Shown here piece by piece: positions 16,628-25,310 of a stretch of 64,000 nucleotides of DNA. The notes under the pieces are model-generated. The model made no database searches and was not told the DNA's origin. It was given only the letters and a program-made list of their open reading frames with translations. Numbering within the stretch: position 1 is the first letter of the stretch; each line of letters opens with the position of its first letter. This DNA comes from JAEUIX01 sp964611125 (lineage in GTDB: Bacteria; Planctomycetota; Phycisphaerae; Phycisphaerales; UBA1924), in assembly GCA_964611125.1 (NCBI GenBank), contig CAZSZO010000005.1, positions 72,226-136,225 of the forward strand, given 5' to 3'. The translations under genes were made by a program, and so were the position numbers.

Positions 16628-17992
16628 ATGACCCTGCAATCCCAGGCCCCCCGCACCACGCCCGTCCGCACCTCGGTCATGCCCGCGCAGCGGAAATCCG
16701 TCCTCACGCCCACCACGCTGATCGCGATGGCGGGCGTCGGCGTCGTCGTGATCGCTTCGACCATCTTCGTCATCTCGCGCATCCGCTCCAGCGGGCCGAT
16801 CCAGCCCTCCCCCGGGGACCCGCTCAATCAGCCTCTGGCCGGCGGCACGGGCGGCGCTCCGGCCGCGACGCCCACCGGCCCCGGCCACGCAGCGCCGGCC
16901 AAACCCAAGCCCCGAACCGAACCGGCAAGCATCGAGATGGGGCGCGAAGCGTCGACACCTCTCGTGCAGGGCCCTGCCCCGGCCAACCCGCCCACCTCCA
17001 CCCCCGCCAACACCACTCCGGCGCCGGCAACCGAACCCGCGACCCAGCCCGTCACGCCTCCGGGCGACGCGGTGCACCCTGAGCCAAGTCAGCCGCTGAT
17101 CCCCGGCAACACCCCTGCCCCTGGCGGCCCCGGCGGAGGATTCAGTCCGACGGGCGGCGGCGGCGGCATGAGCGACGCCCGCATGCTGGTCGAGCAGGCC
17201 ACGCGGGCCCAGGGGAGCGGGAACCTCGTTGAAGCCCGGGCCTTGCTGAACCGGGCGCTGCTGGACGGGCGCGTCCCCGCCAGCGAGCGGCAGGCGATTC
17301 GCCTGCAGATGGCCAGCATCAGCGAGTCGCTGGTCTTCTCGCCCACCGTCGCCAAGGGCGATGTGTTCTGCGACACCTACACGATCCAGTCGGGCGACAA
17401 CCTGGTGAACGTGCGGGCCAAGCAGAGCCTGCCGGTCGACTGGCGGTTCCTGCAGCGGGTGAACATGGTGAACCCGAACGCGCTGAAGATCGGGCAGAAG
17501 CTCAAGCTGATCCGCCAGCCATTCCACGCCGTGGTGCACAAGAACGACTACCGCCTCGACCTGTACATCGGCGATCCGCTTCCCGCAGGCGGCTCGATGG
17601 GCGCCCAGGTCGGGCCCGACGGGCAGGACCCGTCCTGGATCTATGTGCGTTCGTTCGACGTCGGGCTGGGCGAGAGCAACGGCACGCCGGAGGGGCTGTT
17701 CGTGGTCCGCCCGCGGTCCAAGCTGGTGAACCCCCCGTGGGTGAACCCGCGCACCGGCGAGAAGTTCGCCGCCGACGATCCCAAGAACCCCATCGGCGAG
17801 TTCTGGGTGGGCCTGGAAGGCGCCGATGAGTCGACCAGGAAGTTCACGGGGTACGGCGTGCACGGCACCATCGACCCCGACAGCGTCGGCAAGCAGAAGT
17901 CGATGGGCTGTGTGCGGCTCCGCAACGACGATGTCGCCCTGATCTACGAAGTGCTCACCGAGCGGATGAGCACCGTCAAGATCATGAAGTGA
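16628..17992 (+). CDS. Membrane-anchored LysM / L,D-transpeptidase (YkuD)
   Basis: 454 residues. One transmembrane helix (~34-52, ALIAMAGVGVVV-type) is followed by a Pro/Ala/Thr-rich linker to ~175, a short helical region, a LysM peptidoglycan-binding domain (YTIQSGDNLVNV to IGQKLKLI, ~250-295) and a YkuD catalytic domain. The catalytic motif is complete: H412 in GVHGTID and C428 in SMGCVRL. These enzymes form 3-3 cross-links in peptidoglycan or attach proteins to it. That an intact one is present supports a peptidoglycan wall in this organism, as is now accepted for planctomycetes. The start ATG follows AAGGAAGG. The gene stands alone, with gaps of 107 and 390 bases. Confidence 0.92.
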   Translation: MTLQSQAPRTTPVRTSVMPAQRKSVLTPTTLIAMAGVGVVVIASTIFVISRIRSSGPIQPSPGDPLNQPLAGGTGGAPAATPTGPGHAAPAKPKPRTEPASIEMGREASTPLVQGPAPANPPTSTPANTTPAPATEPATQPVTPPGDAVHPEPSQPLIPGNTPAPGGPGGGFSPTGGGGGMSDARMLVEQATRAQGSGNLVEARALLNRALLDGRVPASERQAIRLQMASISESLVFSPTVAKGDVFCDTYTIQSGDNLVNVRAKQSLPVDWRFLQRVNMVNPNALKIGQKLKLIRQPFHAVVHKNDYRLDLYIGDPLPAGGSMGAQVGPDGQDPSWIYVRSFDVGLGESNGTPEGLFVVRPRSKLVNPPWVNPRTGEKFAADDPKNPIGEFWVGLEGADESTRKFTGYGVHGTIDPDSVGKQKSMGCVRLRNDDVALIYEVLTERMSTVKIMK

Positions 17993-18274
17993 TGACCAGC
18001 AGTCGGTCGGGGCGCCGCCGCGCGGGCCCAAGGCGCGGTTAACCGACCGCCGGGCTTAGCGGCTCTCGACACGTCCAGAGTCCCCCTGATCAGGGGATCG
18101 CTCCGGCTTGTTTGCGCGGCATCAAGCAGCGATTGAACCCGTGTGAAGATTCGGGCAGGCGGCCCTGCTTGGACGGGTGCGCCGCGCTGGGGCGACGGCA
18201 TGGTGGGCGCAGGCGTGCCCGCGCGGACCGCTGGCGGGCGGCGGGCGGCAGCCATGCAGGAGATCGCTTGGGCC
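17993..18274. other. Gene-free stretch after the L,D-transpeptidase
   Basis: No coding frame here has a plausible start or family match. It contains a 7-bp inverted repeat (CGGTCGG at 18004 with CCGACCG at 18043) around a GC-rich loop and a perfect 14-bp palindrome CCCCTGATCAGGGG (18083-18096). Neither has a U-tract. No tRNA or recognised riboswitch is visible. Confidence 0.5.
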
Positions 18275-18305
18275 AAAAAAAACATGAGCCCCGCCGAGAC
18301 GGGGC
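18275..18305 (-). terminator. Terminator of the second PEP-CTERM-like gene
   Basis: On the minus strand GCCCCG-TCTCGG-CGGGGC is followed by TCATG and then eight T residues. The T-run is displaced by five bases from the stem, but the position 78 bases after the stop is right. Confidence 0.7.
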
Positions 18306-18382
18306 CCATGCCTGAGTGCTACGTGTTCACTCTCTCGATCCGGACGAGCGGTTCACGCTCTTCCGGTTGTCGTGTCATGCAC

Positions 18383-19192
18383 TTAGGCGCGACGACGACG
18401 GAGGGCGGCCACACCAGCGAGGCCGACCAGAGCGGTGGCGCCGGGGGTGGGGATGCGGAACGAGAAGGTCTGGTTCGGCAGGTTGATGGCCGTGGAGGCC
18501 GAGCCGAAGCTGCCGCTGAGACCGAAGATGTAGCGGGCGGAGATGCCGGTGACGTTGACCGACACATCGCGGATGGCGTTGGCGGTGAAGTCAGCGCGGG
18601 GGAAGTAGACGAGGCGGTAGATGGGGGCGAAGGTGTTGGCGCCGTAAGCCTGGGTGCCGTCAGCACCGAAGTTCAGGCCGCGGCTGCCGACCAGCTGGGT
18701 CAGGAAGGGCGAGCCCGTGGCGGGGTTGTTCACGACACCGTTGTTGGGGTCGGTGTTCGAGCCCAGGAAGGCCGGAGCCTGCTGGGGGCTGAACGAACCA
18801 CGGAACGGCGAGAAGTGACCCGTGATGGGGTTGCCGTTGGTGTCGTTGAACGCCTGACCGGTGGCGCCCTGCTGAACCGAGCCCTGATTCAGGCCCTGGC
18901 CAGCGGAGAGGGCGTCGTTGAACGTCACGCGGAACGTGCCGTTCGAACCACCGACGCGGCTCAGACCAAAGTTGGTCGTGTTGTAGGTGCCGGGGGTGAT
19001 GGAGATGCGAGCCTCCATCGTGATCCCGACGGCCGTCGCGTTGATGCCAGCGGCCAGGGGGCCGGTGCTGTCAACAACGAAACGGACCTCATACTGCTGA
19101 GCCGTCGAGGGAGCAGCCTGACCCATAACGGTCGAGACCCCCGAGGCGAGACCAGCAACGGCGAACAAACCACGAACGATATTCCTATTCAC
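18383..19192 (-). CDS. Secreted PEP-CTERM-like protein (GTG start)
   Basis: 269 residues. The signal peptide starts at NRNIVRGLFAVAGLASG, and cleavage is likely near VMGQA. The C-terminus has the PEP-CTERM-like form IPTPGATALVGLAG...RRRRA. The middle is rich in Asn, Gly, Thr and Phe and probably beta-stranded (YEVRFVVDSTGPL, IRDVSVNVTG). I recognise no enzyme motif. The start is GTG at 19192: AAGGAGA lies 6 bases upstream and the signal peptide follows directly. An in-frame GTG 138 bases further up would lie upstream of the promoter described at 19259-19287. The gene has its own promoter and terminator, so it is a monocistronic unit. Its tail resembles that of the protein at 2024-2677, but the bodies are unrelated by eye. 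Confidence 0.82.
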   Translation of the reverse strand: MNRNIVRGLFAVAGLASGVSTVMGQAAPSTAQQYEVRFVVDSTGPLAAGINATAVGITMEARISITPGTYNTTNFGLSRVGGSNGTFRVTFNDALSAGQGLNQGSVQQGATGQAFNDTNGNPITGHFSPFRGSFSPQQAPAFLGSNTDPNNGVVNNPATGSPFLTQLVGSRGLNFGADGTQAYGANTFAPIYRLVYFPRADFTANAIRDVSVNVTGISARYIFGLSGSFGSASTAINLPNQTFSFRIPTPGATALVGLAGVAALRRRRA

Positions 19193-19258
19193 GTGAAATC
19201 TCCTTCCTTCCACTTGTCCGGTGAGTGAACACGGCGGAAAAGCCGACACGACGCCTAG

Positions 19259-19287
19259 AAGGTACAGCAAGCCCATCCCGCTGTCAA
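19259..19287 (-). promoter_or_regulatory. Strong sigma70-type promoter for the PEP-CTERM-like gene
   Basis: On the minus strand a perfect TTGACA (19287-19282) and TACCTT (19264-19259) are separated by exactly 17 bases, about 67 bases ahead of the GTG start. The rest of the gap to 19486 is comparatively AT-rich (around 19385-19435) and holds no gene. Confidence 0.8.
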
Positions 19288-19486
19288 GGTATCCGCAGTA
19301 AAAACCGAAAAATCGACCCAACCCTGACACAACGCACGCACAGCCTCAGAGGCCGCAGTCTCCCCAGTACCGCGTCCGAATTGGCGCGTTAAAAACATGC
19401 AAATTGTGCCTCTTTGAGGTGATTTACTGATCCCCCTGGGGTCCCTTGAGCCGCCGGCCGAACCGGATCACGTGAATCGGCCAGGC

Positions 19487-21016
19487 CTATGGGCCCGAAA
19501 CAGCCTGCAGCGACCACAGTCGGAGGCTGGGTTCGGGGGCCAGCGGATCGGGGCCGAAGGCGAGCGCTCCGCCGCCCACGCCGCCCCCACCTCCGGCGGG
19601 CCCTCCAACCGAACCCCGCAGCGCCCGCGCGATCAGCGGCTGCGCCAGCACCCGCACCGGCGGCCCCAGCACGAACGGGTCGAACGAGCCCGATGCGCCT
19701 CCAGCGCCCGATGCGCTCGAGACGCCGGGCCGAGTCGCGGGCGCCGCTGCGGCGAAGAGCAGGTCCTTGGCGCCTGAGATCAGGAAGCCCGCCTGCGGGC
19801 CGTCGATCAGGGCCAGCGACAGCGCCGGCGCCTCGGGCTTGACCACTTCACCTGTTTGAGAGTGCACCAGCACCGCACTTGACCAGCGGGTTGATACGAC
19901 GGTGAACGAATCCAGCCACGCCGGGCCTGCGCTCTGGCCTGCGGTCTGGCCCGTGCTCGGACCGGGGCTCTGGCCCGCGCCGGGACCGCCGGGCAGGCCC
20001 AAGGACCACGGGGTCGCGTCGATCGAGGCGCACGCCCGCAGCGCTTCTTCCGGCGCGGCCCGCCCGCCCAGGCGGGCCCGGGCGACCAGCAGCGGGCGCG
20101 GCCCGGCCACGGAGAACGACAGCAATTCAAGGCCCGGGCGCGATGACGCGACCGCGAACGCGCCGACGTGATCCTGGCGCGGGGTGGTCACCGGGAACAT
20201 CAGCGAATCATCCGCGGCGGCCTCGAAGGGCACGACCACGCTGCCCGCGCCCTCAGGGGCCGCGCCGGCCGGGGCCGGGTCGGGGGAAGCGCCCGAGGGC
20301 GGCCTGAGCACGAGCTCAAAACGCCGCGAGCCCACCGGCCGACGGGCGTAGACGAGCCGCCCGTCGCGCAGCTCGATCGCGTGCGCGGCGACCGTCTGCG
20401 CCTCCTGCACCAGCCAGGTGAGGGCGCCGCTCCGCCAATCGACGCGCCCGATCCAGCGGGCGCCGTCGGGCTGCGGCGCCTCGACGAGGAAGCCGGATTC
20501 GCTGGCCGAGCGCCCCAGCAGCAGCCCGCGGGGGAGCTCGCTGGAGCGGTCGGAAACCGACGCGCTGCCGCCGTCGATGGCATAGACGCGGACGCGGCAG
20601 AGCTCGAATCTTGTGTCGCCCTCTACGGCCAGAATGGCCGGCCAGCCCGGGATTGCCCCGACCTGCGCGGCGACGAAGCGGCCGTCCGGGGAGACCAGCG
20701 GCAGCGTGAAGCCGTCATAGGCGATCACGCCTGCGGGTTGAATCGCAAAGCGGGTGCGGCCAAAGGACGAGGGCGCCGAGCCGGCTGCGGCCCCGCGGAG
20801 CGTGGCCTCGGCGGCGGGCCCGGCGGCGGCCCCCTGAGCGCGCCGGACGGGAACGCCTCGCGGCGTGGTGGAGGTCGACTCGGTGACGCAGCCGGGCGCG
20901 AGGACGACCAAGGCGAGGAGCGGCAACATGGCCCACGCGGCGCTGCCGCGGCTATGAGCCGGGGGGGCGGGCCCGGCCCCGGAAATCCAACGGCTTGAGC
21001 GGCCGGCGACGCGCAT
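19487..21016 (-). CDS. Lipoprotein at the end of the type II secretion operon
   Basis: 509 residues. The N-terminus holds a hydrophobic stretch ending in LAPGC, a lipobox-like site at about residue 43, preceded by a basic N-region that supports the upstream ATG at 21016. A start at the internal Met (20929) would lose the basic residues. The body has repeated beta-rich blocks such as PLVSPDGRFVAAQVG and RLVYARRPVGSRRFELVL, which look like WD40/TolB-type propeller blades, with Pro/Gly/Gln-rich linkers. I do not recognise a family. It follows gspD after 47 bases on the same strand, so it is probably the last gene of the operon and could be a secretin-associated or secreted surface lipoprotein. 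That role is inference from position. Confidence 0.7.
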   Translation of the reverse strand: MRVAGRSSRWISGAGPAPPAHSRGSAAWAMLPLLALVVLAPGCVTESTSTTPRGVPVRRAQGAAAGPAAEATLRGAAAGSAPSSFGRTRFAIQPAGVIAYDGFTLPLVSPDGRFVAAQVGAIPGWPAILAVEGDTRFELCRVRVYAIDGGSASVSDRSSELPRGLLLGRSASESGFLVEAPQPDGARWIGRVDWRSGALTWLVQEAQTVAAHAIELRDGRLVYARRPVGSRRFELVLRPPSGASPDPAPAGAAPEGAGSVVVPFEAAADDSLMFPVTTPRQDHVGAFAVASSRPGLELLSFSVAGPRPLLVARARLGGRAAPEEALRACASIDATPWSLGLPGGPGAGQSPGPSTGQTAGQSAGPAWLDSFTVVSTRWSSAVLVHSQTGEVVKPEAPALSLALIDGPQAGFLISGAKDLLFAAAAPATRPGVSSASGAGGASGSFDPFVLGPPVRVLAQPLIARALRGSVGGPAGGGGGVGGGALAFGPDPLAPEPSLRLWSLQAVSGP

Positions 21017-21063
21017 GGGCGATTGAGGTTCTGGGCTGCGGGGGCTCAGGGGGGCAGAATGGC

Positions 21064-23760
21064 TTAGGGGGCGTCGGCGGGGGCGTCCTTCTTGATCGGG
21101 GGACGGTCGAGCTCCTGGCGGAGCTGGGTCAGGCGCTTGCGGAACGGGGCGTTGACCGAGTCGGAATCGGCGCGGTTCTCGACCACCAACGGGGTGATGA
21201 AGGCGACCAGCTCGGTATTGGTCTTGGTCTTCTCGGTGGACTTGAACAGCTCGCCCAGCAGGGGGATGTCGCCCAGGAGGGGGACCTTGCGCTTCACGTC
21301 GCTGTCCTGGGTCCGCATGATGCCGCTGATGACGATGGTCTGACCGTCACGGACGATCAGCTGCGTCGTGGTCTGGCGGCGGTCGACGATGAAGCCGCCG
21401 AAGAGGGTCTGATTCGGCTCGATCGAGGAGAGCTCGAGGTCGACCTTGAGGTCGACATCGCGCTCGGGGGTGATGCGCGGGCGGGCCCGCAGGTTGATGC
21501 CCACGGCGCGGTAGTCGAACGACTGCACCAGGTTGCCCTGCGTGTTGGGCTGCGACTGGGTGATGAAGGGGATGTCCTGACCGTCGAAGAAGGTGGCTTC
21601 CTCGTTGTCGCCGGTGAAGATGCGCGGCTCGGAGAGGATGGTCGTGGTTGTGGTCTGGGCGAGGGCCTGGATCAGGGCCTGCAGGTTGACGCCGACGTTG
21701 AGCACGCTGGTGTCGAACAGGCCCGGGAGGAGCTCGTTCTTGGTGCCGCTGAAGAACTGGTTGGTGGTGGTGTTGTTGCCGTTGACGGTGACGCCCGGCG
21801 TCAGGCCGATGGTGTTGTCGGTGCGGCTGGGGTTGATCGCGGTGTTGGAGAACCGAAGCCCCAGGGCGGTGGCGTCCTCGCCGGAGAGCTCGCAGATGAT
21901 CGCCGAGATGAGCACCTGGCGGCCGGGGCTGTCGAGCCGCTCGATGAGCTCGGTGACGGCGTCCGTGTACTCGGCCGGGGCCATCAGCAGGATCGAGTTG
22001 CGGTTCTGCACGGGGACGATGCGGATCTTGCCCACCAGCGACGATGTGCCGGCGTCGGCGGTGGGGACGCGGGCCCGCTGCCACCAGAACTGGAGCTGCT
22101 CGGACTGCCGCTGGGTGGACTGGGTGAACCCGGTGTCGGTGCTCTCGAAGGTCGTCGCGGTGCTCGCGAAGGGCGACGACCCGGCCCCGCTGCCGGCGCT
22201 CAGGTCGGTGCTCACGCGCCGGATCGACGCCAGGGTGCCTTCCTGGGCCAGCAGGGCGTTGAGCTGTTCGGCGAGGTCCTCGGCGGTGGCGTGCTTGAGC
22301 TCGACGATCCGCGGGAGCCCGGCGGTGCGCGGCTGGTCGAGGTCCTGGATCGTCTTCTCGACGATGGCCATGTTGTCGGGGCTCTTGGCCACCACGACAA
22401 CCGACGGCGGATCCGAGATGGCCTGGAAGCTGAACTGACCGGCGATGCGGCTGGCGCCCTGGCTGGTGGTGGAGGTGCTGCCGCCGAAGAACCCGCCGAA
22501 GCTCGTGGAGCGGGTGGTGGAGGCCCCGAAGAGGCCCTCCAGCGTGTCGCGAGCCTTGATGGGATCGATGTACTTCAGGCGGAAGATCTGCGGGACGAAC
22601 TGGCCCTCGGGGAGGGGCTTGTCCCACTGCTGCTGCACTTGATTGCGGACCTTCTCCATGACGGCCGGCTCGGCGATGACCGTCACGGAGTTCTGCTGGC
22701 GGTTGGAGGACACGCGGAAGTTGGGGTTGGCGGCCTGCTGGCCGCCTGGCTGGCCGGGCTGGCCGCCGCCGCCGCCCCCTCCGCCGCCGCCGGGCTGGCG
22801 GGGACCGCCGGCGGGGTTGGCGGTGCGAATGGCGTTGGTCAGCGCGGAGCGCTGGGCGATGGCGGTGGCGCTGCTCTGGTCGGCGAACAGCTCTTTGATG
22901 TTCGCGGCGATGGCGTCGGCGTCGGCGTAGCGGAGGTGGAAGGTCTCGGTGACCGTCGAGGAGGCGCTCGGGCGGTCGAGCGACTCGATCAGCCGCTCCA
23001 TCCGCTGCAGGAGCGCGATGGGGCCGGTGATCACGATCTGGTTGGAGTCGAGATCGACGGTGAGCTTGGCTGAGTCGGGGAGCGAGAGGCGGGCGATGTC
23101 GCCGATGTTGGCGGCGGCCCCGTGCTTGAGGGCGAAGATCTTCTGCACCACGGCGCCGATGTCGTCGCGATCCAGCAGCGAAACTTCGGTCCCGATGACG
23201 GGGACGAGCTGGCGCTCGACATCGGCCTTGTCGCGCAGAAAGACGATGTCGGGGGTTTCAATCACCGCGATGTCGCGCTGCTGCAGGGCCAGGAAGACCA
23301 GGTTCAGGGCCTGGTTGCGCGGCAGGGGCCGGTCGTTGACGATCGTGATCTTGCGGGCAAGGACGTCATCGGAGGGCATGACGACCTTGCCGGTGTACTC
23401 AACGATGAGGGGGATGAGCTCGCTGACGCTGGCGCCCTTGAAGGAGAGGACCGAAGGCTCGGAGCTGCGCACACGCCGGCCACGGGCGTCGGTGATCTCG
23501 AGTTCCGGCGGCTTGGCGGGGAGCTTGTCGGCGGCGGGAGCGGCCGGAGCGCCGGGCGCGGCGTCGGCTGAGCCAGGCTGAGCGTCGGGCTTGGGCTGGT
23601 CGGCCTGAGGTTGATCCGGCTTGGGCTGATCGGGTTTGGCCTCGGGCTTGGGCGGCTCGGGAGTCTGCGGCTTTTCAGGCTGGGCGATCACGCCGATCGC
23701 GCCGGCGGCGAGCAGCCCGGCGGCGTACAGAGGCAGATGGATCCAGCGGCGGGCGCTCAT
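21064..23760 (-). CDS. gspD: Type II secretion secretin GspD
   Basis: 898 residues from the ATG giving MSARRWIHLP; an in-frame GTG seven codons earlier lacks a better ribosome site. The order is signal peptide, Pro/Lys/Gln-rich linker (~25-75), N0 domain (LSFKGASVSELIPLIVEYTG, ~95-160), N1-N3 repeats (VTETFHLRYADADAIAANI; IVELKHATAEDLAEQLN), then the secretin barrel with GINLRARPRITPERDVDL and the family signature VPLLGDIPLLGELF. Glycine-rich inserts sit within N2 (~320-345) and N3. It forms the outer-membrane channel through which folded proteins exit. The gene is last but one in the operon, 87 bases after the gspC-like gene. Confidence 0.95.
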   Translation of the reverse strand: MSARRWIHLPLYAAGLLAAGAIGVIAQPEKPQTPEPPKPEAKPDQPKPDQPQADQPKPDAQPGSADAAPGAPAAPAADKLPAKPPELEITDARGRRVRSSEPSVLSFKGASVSELIPLIVEYTGKVVMPSDDVLARKITIVNDRPLPRNQALNLVFLALQQRDIAVIETPDIVFLRDKADVERQLVPVIGTEVSLLDRDDIGAVVQKIFALKHGAAANIGDIARLSLPDSAKLTVDLDSNQIVITGPIALLQRMERLIESLDRPSASSTVTETFHLRYADADAIAANIKELFADQSSATAIAQRSALTNAIRTANPAGGPRQPGGGGGGGGGGQPGQPGGQQAANPNFRVSSNRQQNSVTVIAEPAVMEKVRNQVQQQWDKPLPEGQFVPQIFRLKYIDPIKARDTLEGLFGASTTRSTSFGGFFGGSTSTTSQGASRIAGQFSFQAISDPPSVVVVAKSPDNMAIVEKTIQDLDQPRTAGLPRIVELKHATAEDLAEQLNALLAQEGTLASIRRVSTDLSAGSGAGSSPFASTATTFESTDTGFTQSTQRQSEQLQFWWQRARVPTADAGTSSLVGKIRIVPVQNRNSILLMAPAEYTDAVTELIERLDSPGRQVLISAIICELSGEDATALGLRFSNTAINPSRTDNTIGLTPGVTVNGNNTTTNQFFSGTKNELLPGLFDTSVLNVGVNLQALIQALAQTTTTTILSEPRIFTGDNEEATFFDGQDIPFITQSQPNTQGNLVQSFDYRAVGINLRARPRITPERDVDLKVDLELSSIEPNQTLFGGFIVDRRQTTTQLIVRDGQTIVISGIMRTQDSDVKRKVPLLGDIPLLGELFKSTEKTKTNTELVAFITPLVVENRADSDSVNAPFRKRLTQLRQELDRPPIKKDAPADAP

Positions 23761-23847
23761 GGTTCGTGCTCTCAGGTGCACTGGCGGGACGGAAGGCGGA
23801 CAGGTGCAGGAGAAGTTGACTTCAGAGAGAGGCGCAGCGGCCGGGGC

Positions 23848-24645
23848 TCAGCCGCCGCCGTCTTCATCCGGGGGAGGAGGGGGCGGGGGGGGCGGGGCCG
23901 CCGTCGCCGGGGTGGGCACGACGACGACCGGACCGCCCGGTGCACCCCCCGTGACCGTCACGCCGATGGGGAGCGCGCCAGCCGTGCTTGGGGCGACCAC
24001 GGGCGGCCCGCCGGGCTGACCTGGCGCTCCGGGCGGACCCGGCGGCGGCGCGGCGGCGGTTGTCGCATCGGGCTTAGCGGGCGCCGGGGCCGGGGGCGGG
24101 GCCCCGTGCCAGACGGAGATGGGCTGGGCGAAGCGTGCGGGGTCGCGCTCGAAGAAGGCCACGGTGAAATCGGCCCCGCGCCAGCGGACCTTGGCGCTCC
24201 AGGGGGCGTCGAGCTCGATGACGGTGACGCCCCCGGAATCGACAGTGTCGCCGGGACGGACCTTCTTGCCGTCGGCGAACCAGACGGTGTTGTCGGCCAT
24301 GCCGATGATGCCCGGGCCGCCGTAGGTGCGGGGCGTCACCGGGCCGCTGGGGGTCGGCGGCGGCCGCTGGCCGGAGAGCCGCCCGAAGGGCTCGCGGGCG
24401 GTCACTGCGTCGCGGCTCTTGGCCAGGAGCTGGGCGAAGGCCTCCTGTTTCTTGATCAGCGCGGCCTCCCCGACGGGGGCGGGGGGCTGACCCGGCGAGA
24501 TGAACGGAAGCTCCAGCAGCGGCAGCGCCGTCCAGACCGCCAGGGCCCCGACGGCGATCACGACGACCAGCACGACCAGGCCAAGCTGCCGGCGCGGCGA
24601 AGCGGCCTCGCGGATGACAAGATCGAGGCGTTGTGCGGCGTTCAT
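23848..24645 (-). CDS. GspC-like inner-membrane protein with HR domain
   Basis: 265 residues. One transmembrane helix (~21-45, LGLVVLVVVIAVGAL) is followed by a periplasmic helix and an HR-type domain (GGPGIIGMADNTVWFADG, KVRPGDTV, VTVIELDAPWSAKVRW), as in GspC/PilP proteins that link the inner-membrane platform to the secretin. There is no PDZ domain; instead the C-terminal ~85 residues are Pro/Gly/Ala-rich and end in a proline run and DEDGGG. The start ATG overlaps the stop of the preceding gene (ATGA), which shows translational coupling. Placement between gspM and gspD supports the assignment, although sequence similarity alone is modest. Confidence 0.75.
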   Translation of the reverse strand: MNAAQRLDLVIREAASPRRQLGLVVLVVVIAVGALAVWTALPLLELPFISPGQPPAPVGEAALIKKQEAFAQLLAKSRDAVTAREPFGRLSGQRPPPTPSGPVTPRTYGGPGIIGMADNTVWFADGKKVRPGDTVDSGGVTVIELDAPWSAKVRWRGADFTVAFFERDPARFAQPISVWHGAPPPAPAPAKPDATTAAAPPPGPPGAPGQPGGPPVVAPSTAGALPIGVTVTGGAPGGPVVVVPTPATAAPPPPPPPPPDEDGGG

Positions 24646-25310
24646 GGTGCGGCGCTCCCGGCGGCGGCGCCATTGCGGCCATTGCGGGCGGGCCCGCCCG
24701 GGGCGGGGGCCGGAAGCTGGGCCCACGCCTCAGCGGTGAGGCTGACCTGAAGGGTGCTGGTGGCTTCGCGCCCGCGCCCGCCCGGGGCGGTGACCTTGCG
24801 GATCGTCAGCTTGGGGACCGCGGAGACCGCCGTGGCGGCCTCGAGCTCGCGGATGATGTCGGTGAGCGTGACCAGATCGCACTCAAAGGAGAGCTCGACA
24901 GCGACCTTGCCGACGCGCGGGGCCCCGGCGGAGGTGCGGGCCGACTCGCTCATGAGGGGCGTGAGGTCCTTGTACGACTCGCGCTTGTTGGCGACCTTGT
25001 GGCGGCCGAAAATCTGGTTGACCTGCCGGCCCAGCTCAGCCCGGCGCGCGGCTTCGTCAGCGGGCTGCCCGGGCTGGCCGAAGAAGCCCACGAGCGCCTC
25101 CACGCGCGACGCGGCGTCGGCGACCTTGCCCCGCAGCTCGCGCTTGGCTTCGAGCTCGGTGGCGATGCGGTCGGCGTCGGCGTTGTACTTGTTGGTGCGG
25201 CCCAGCACGGGCTCGATGGCGGCGAAGTACGCCACGACGAACACGCAGAAGGCGAGCAGCCATTGGAAGGCGCGGGGCAGGGACTTGATCTGGGCGATGA
25301 GCTGGTTCAT
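24642..25310 (-). CDS. GspM/PilO-like inner-membrane platform protein
   Basis: 222 residues. A single N-terminal transmembrane helix (~16-35, FQWLLAFCVFVVAYFAA) is followed by a coiled-coil (~40-65) and a ferredoxin-like periplasmic domain with the hallmark VAVELSFECDLVTLTDIIRE strand-helix, typical of PilO/GspM. A Gly/Ala-rich tail follows. The ATG at 25310 shares a base with the stop of the gspL-like gene (TGATG), and the 3' end overlaps the gspC-like start by four bases. Confidence 0.8.
   Translation of the reverse strand: MNQLIAQIKSLPRAFQWLLAFCVFVVAYFAAIEPVLGRTNKYNADADRIATELEAKRELRGKVADAASRVEALVGFFGQPGQPADEAARRAELGRQVNQIFGRHKVANKRESYKDLTPLMSESARTSAGAPRVGKVAVELSFECDLVTLTDIIRELEAATAVSAVPKLTIRKVTAPGGRGREATSTLQVSLTAEAWAQLPAPAPGGPARNGRNGAAAGSAAP

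Noticed and set aside
18100..18260. Possible tRNA in the gap after the L,D-transpeptidase
   Set aside because: No cloverleaf can be formed; there is no T-loop or CCA-like acceptor pairing.
20995..23073. 692-codon plus-strand frame opposite gspD
   Set aside because: It lies antisense to a clear secretin, is rich in Gly/Val/Asp/Leu repeats, and shows no conserved motif.
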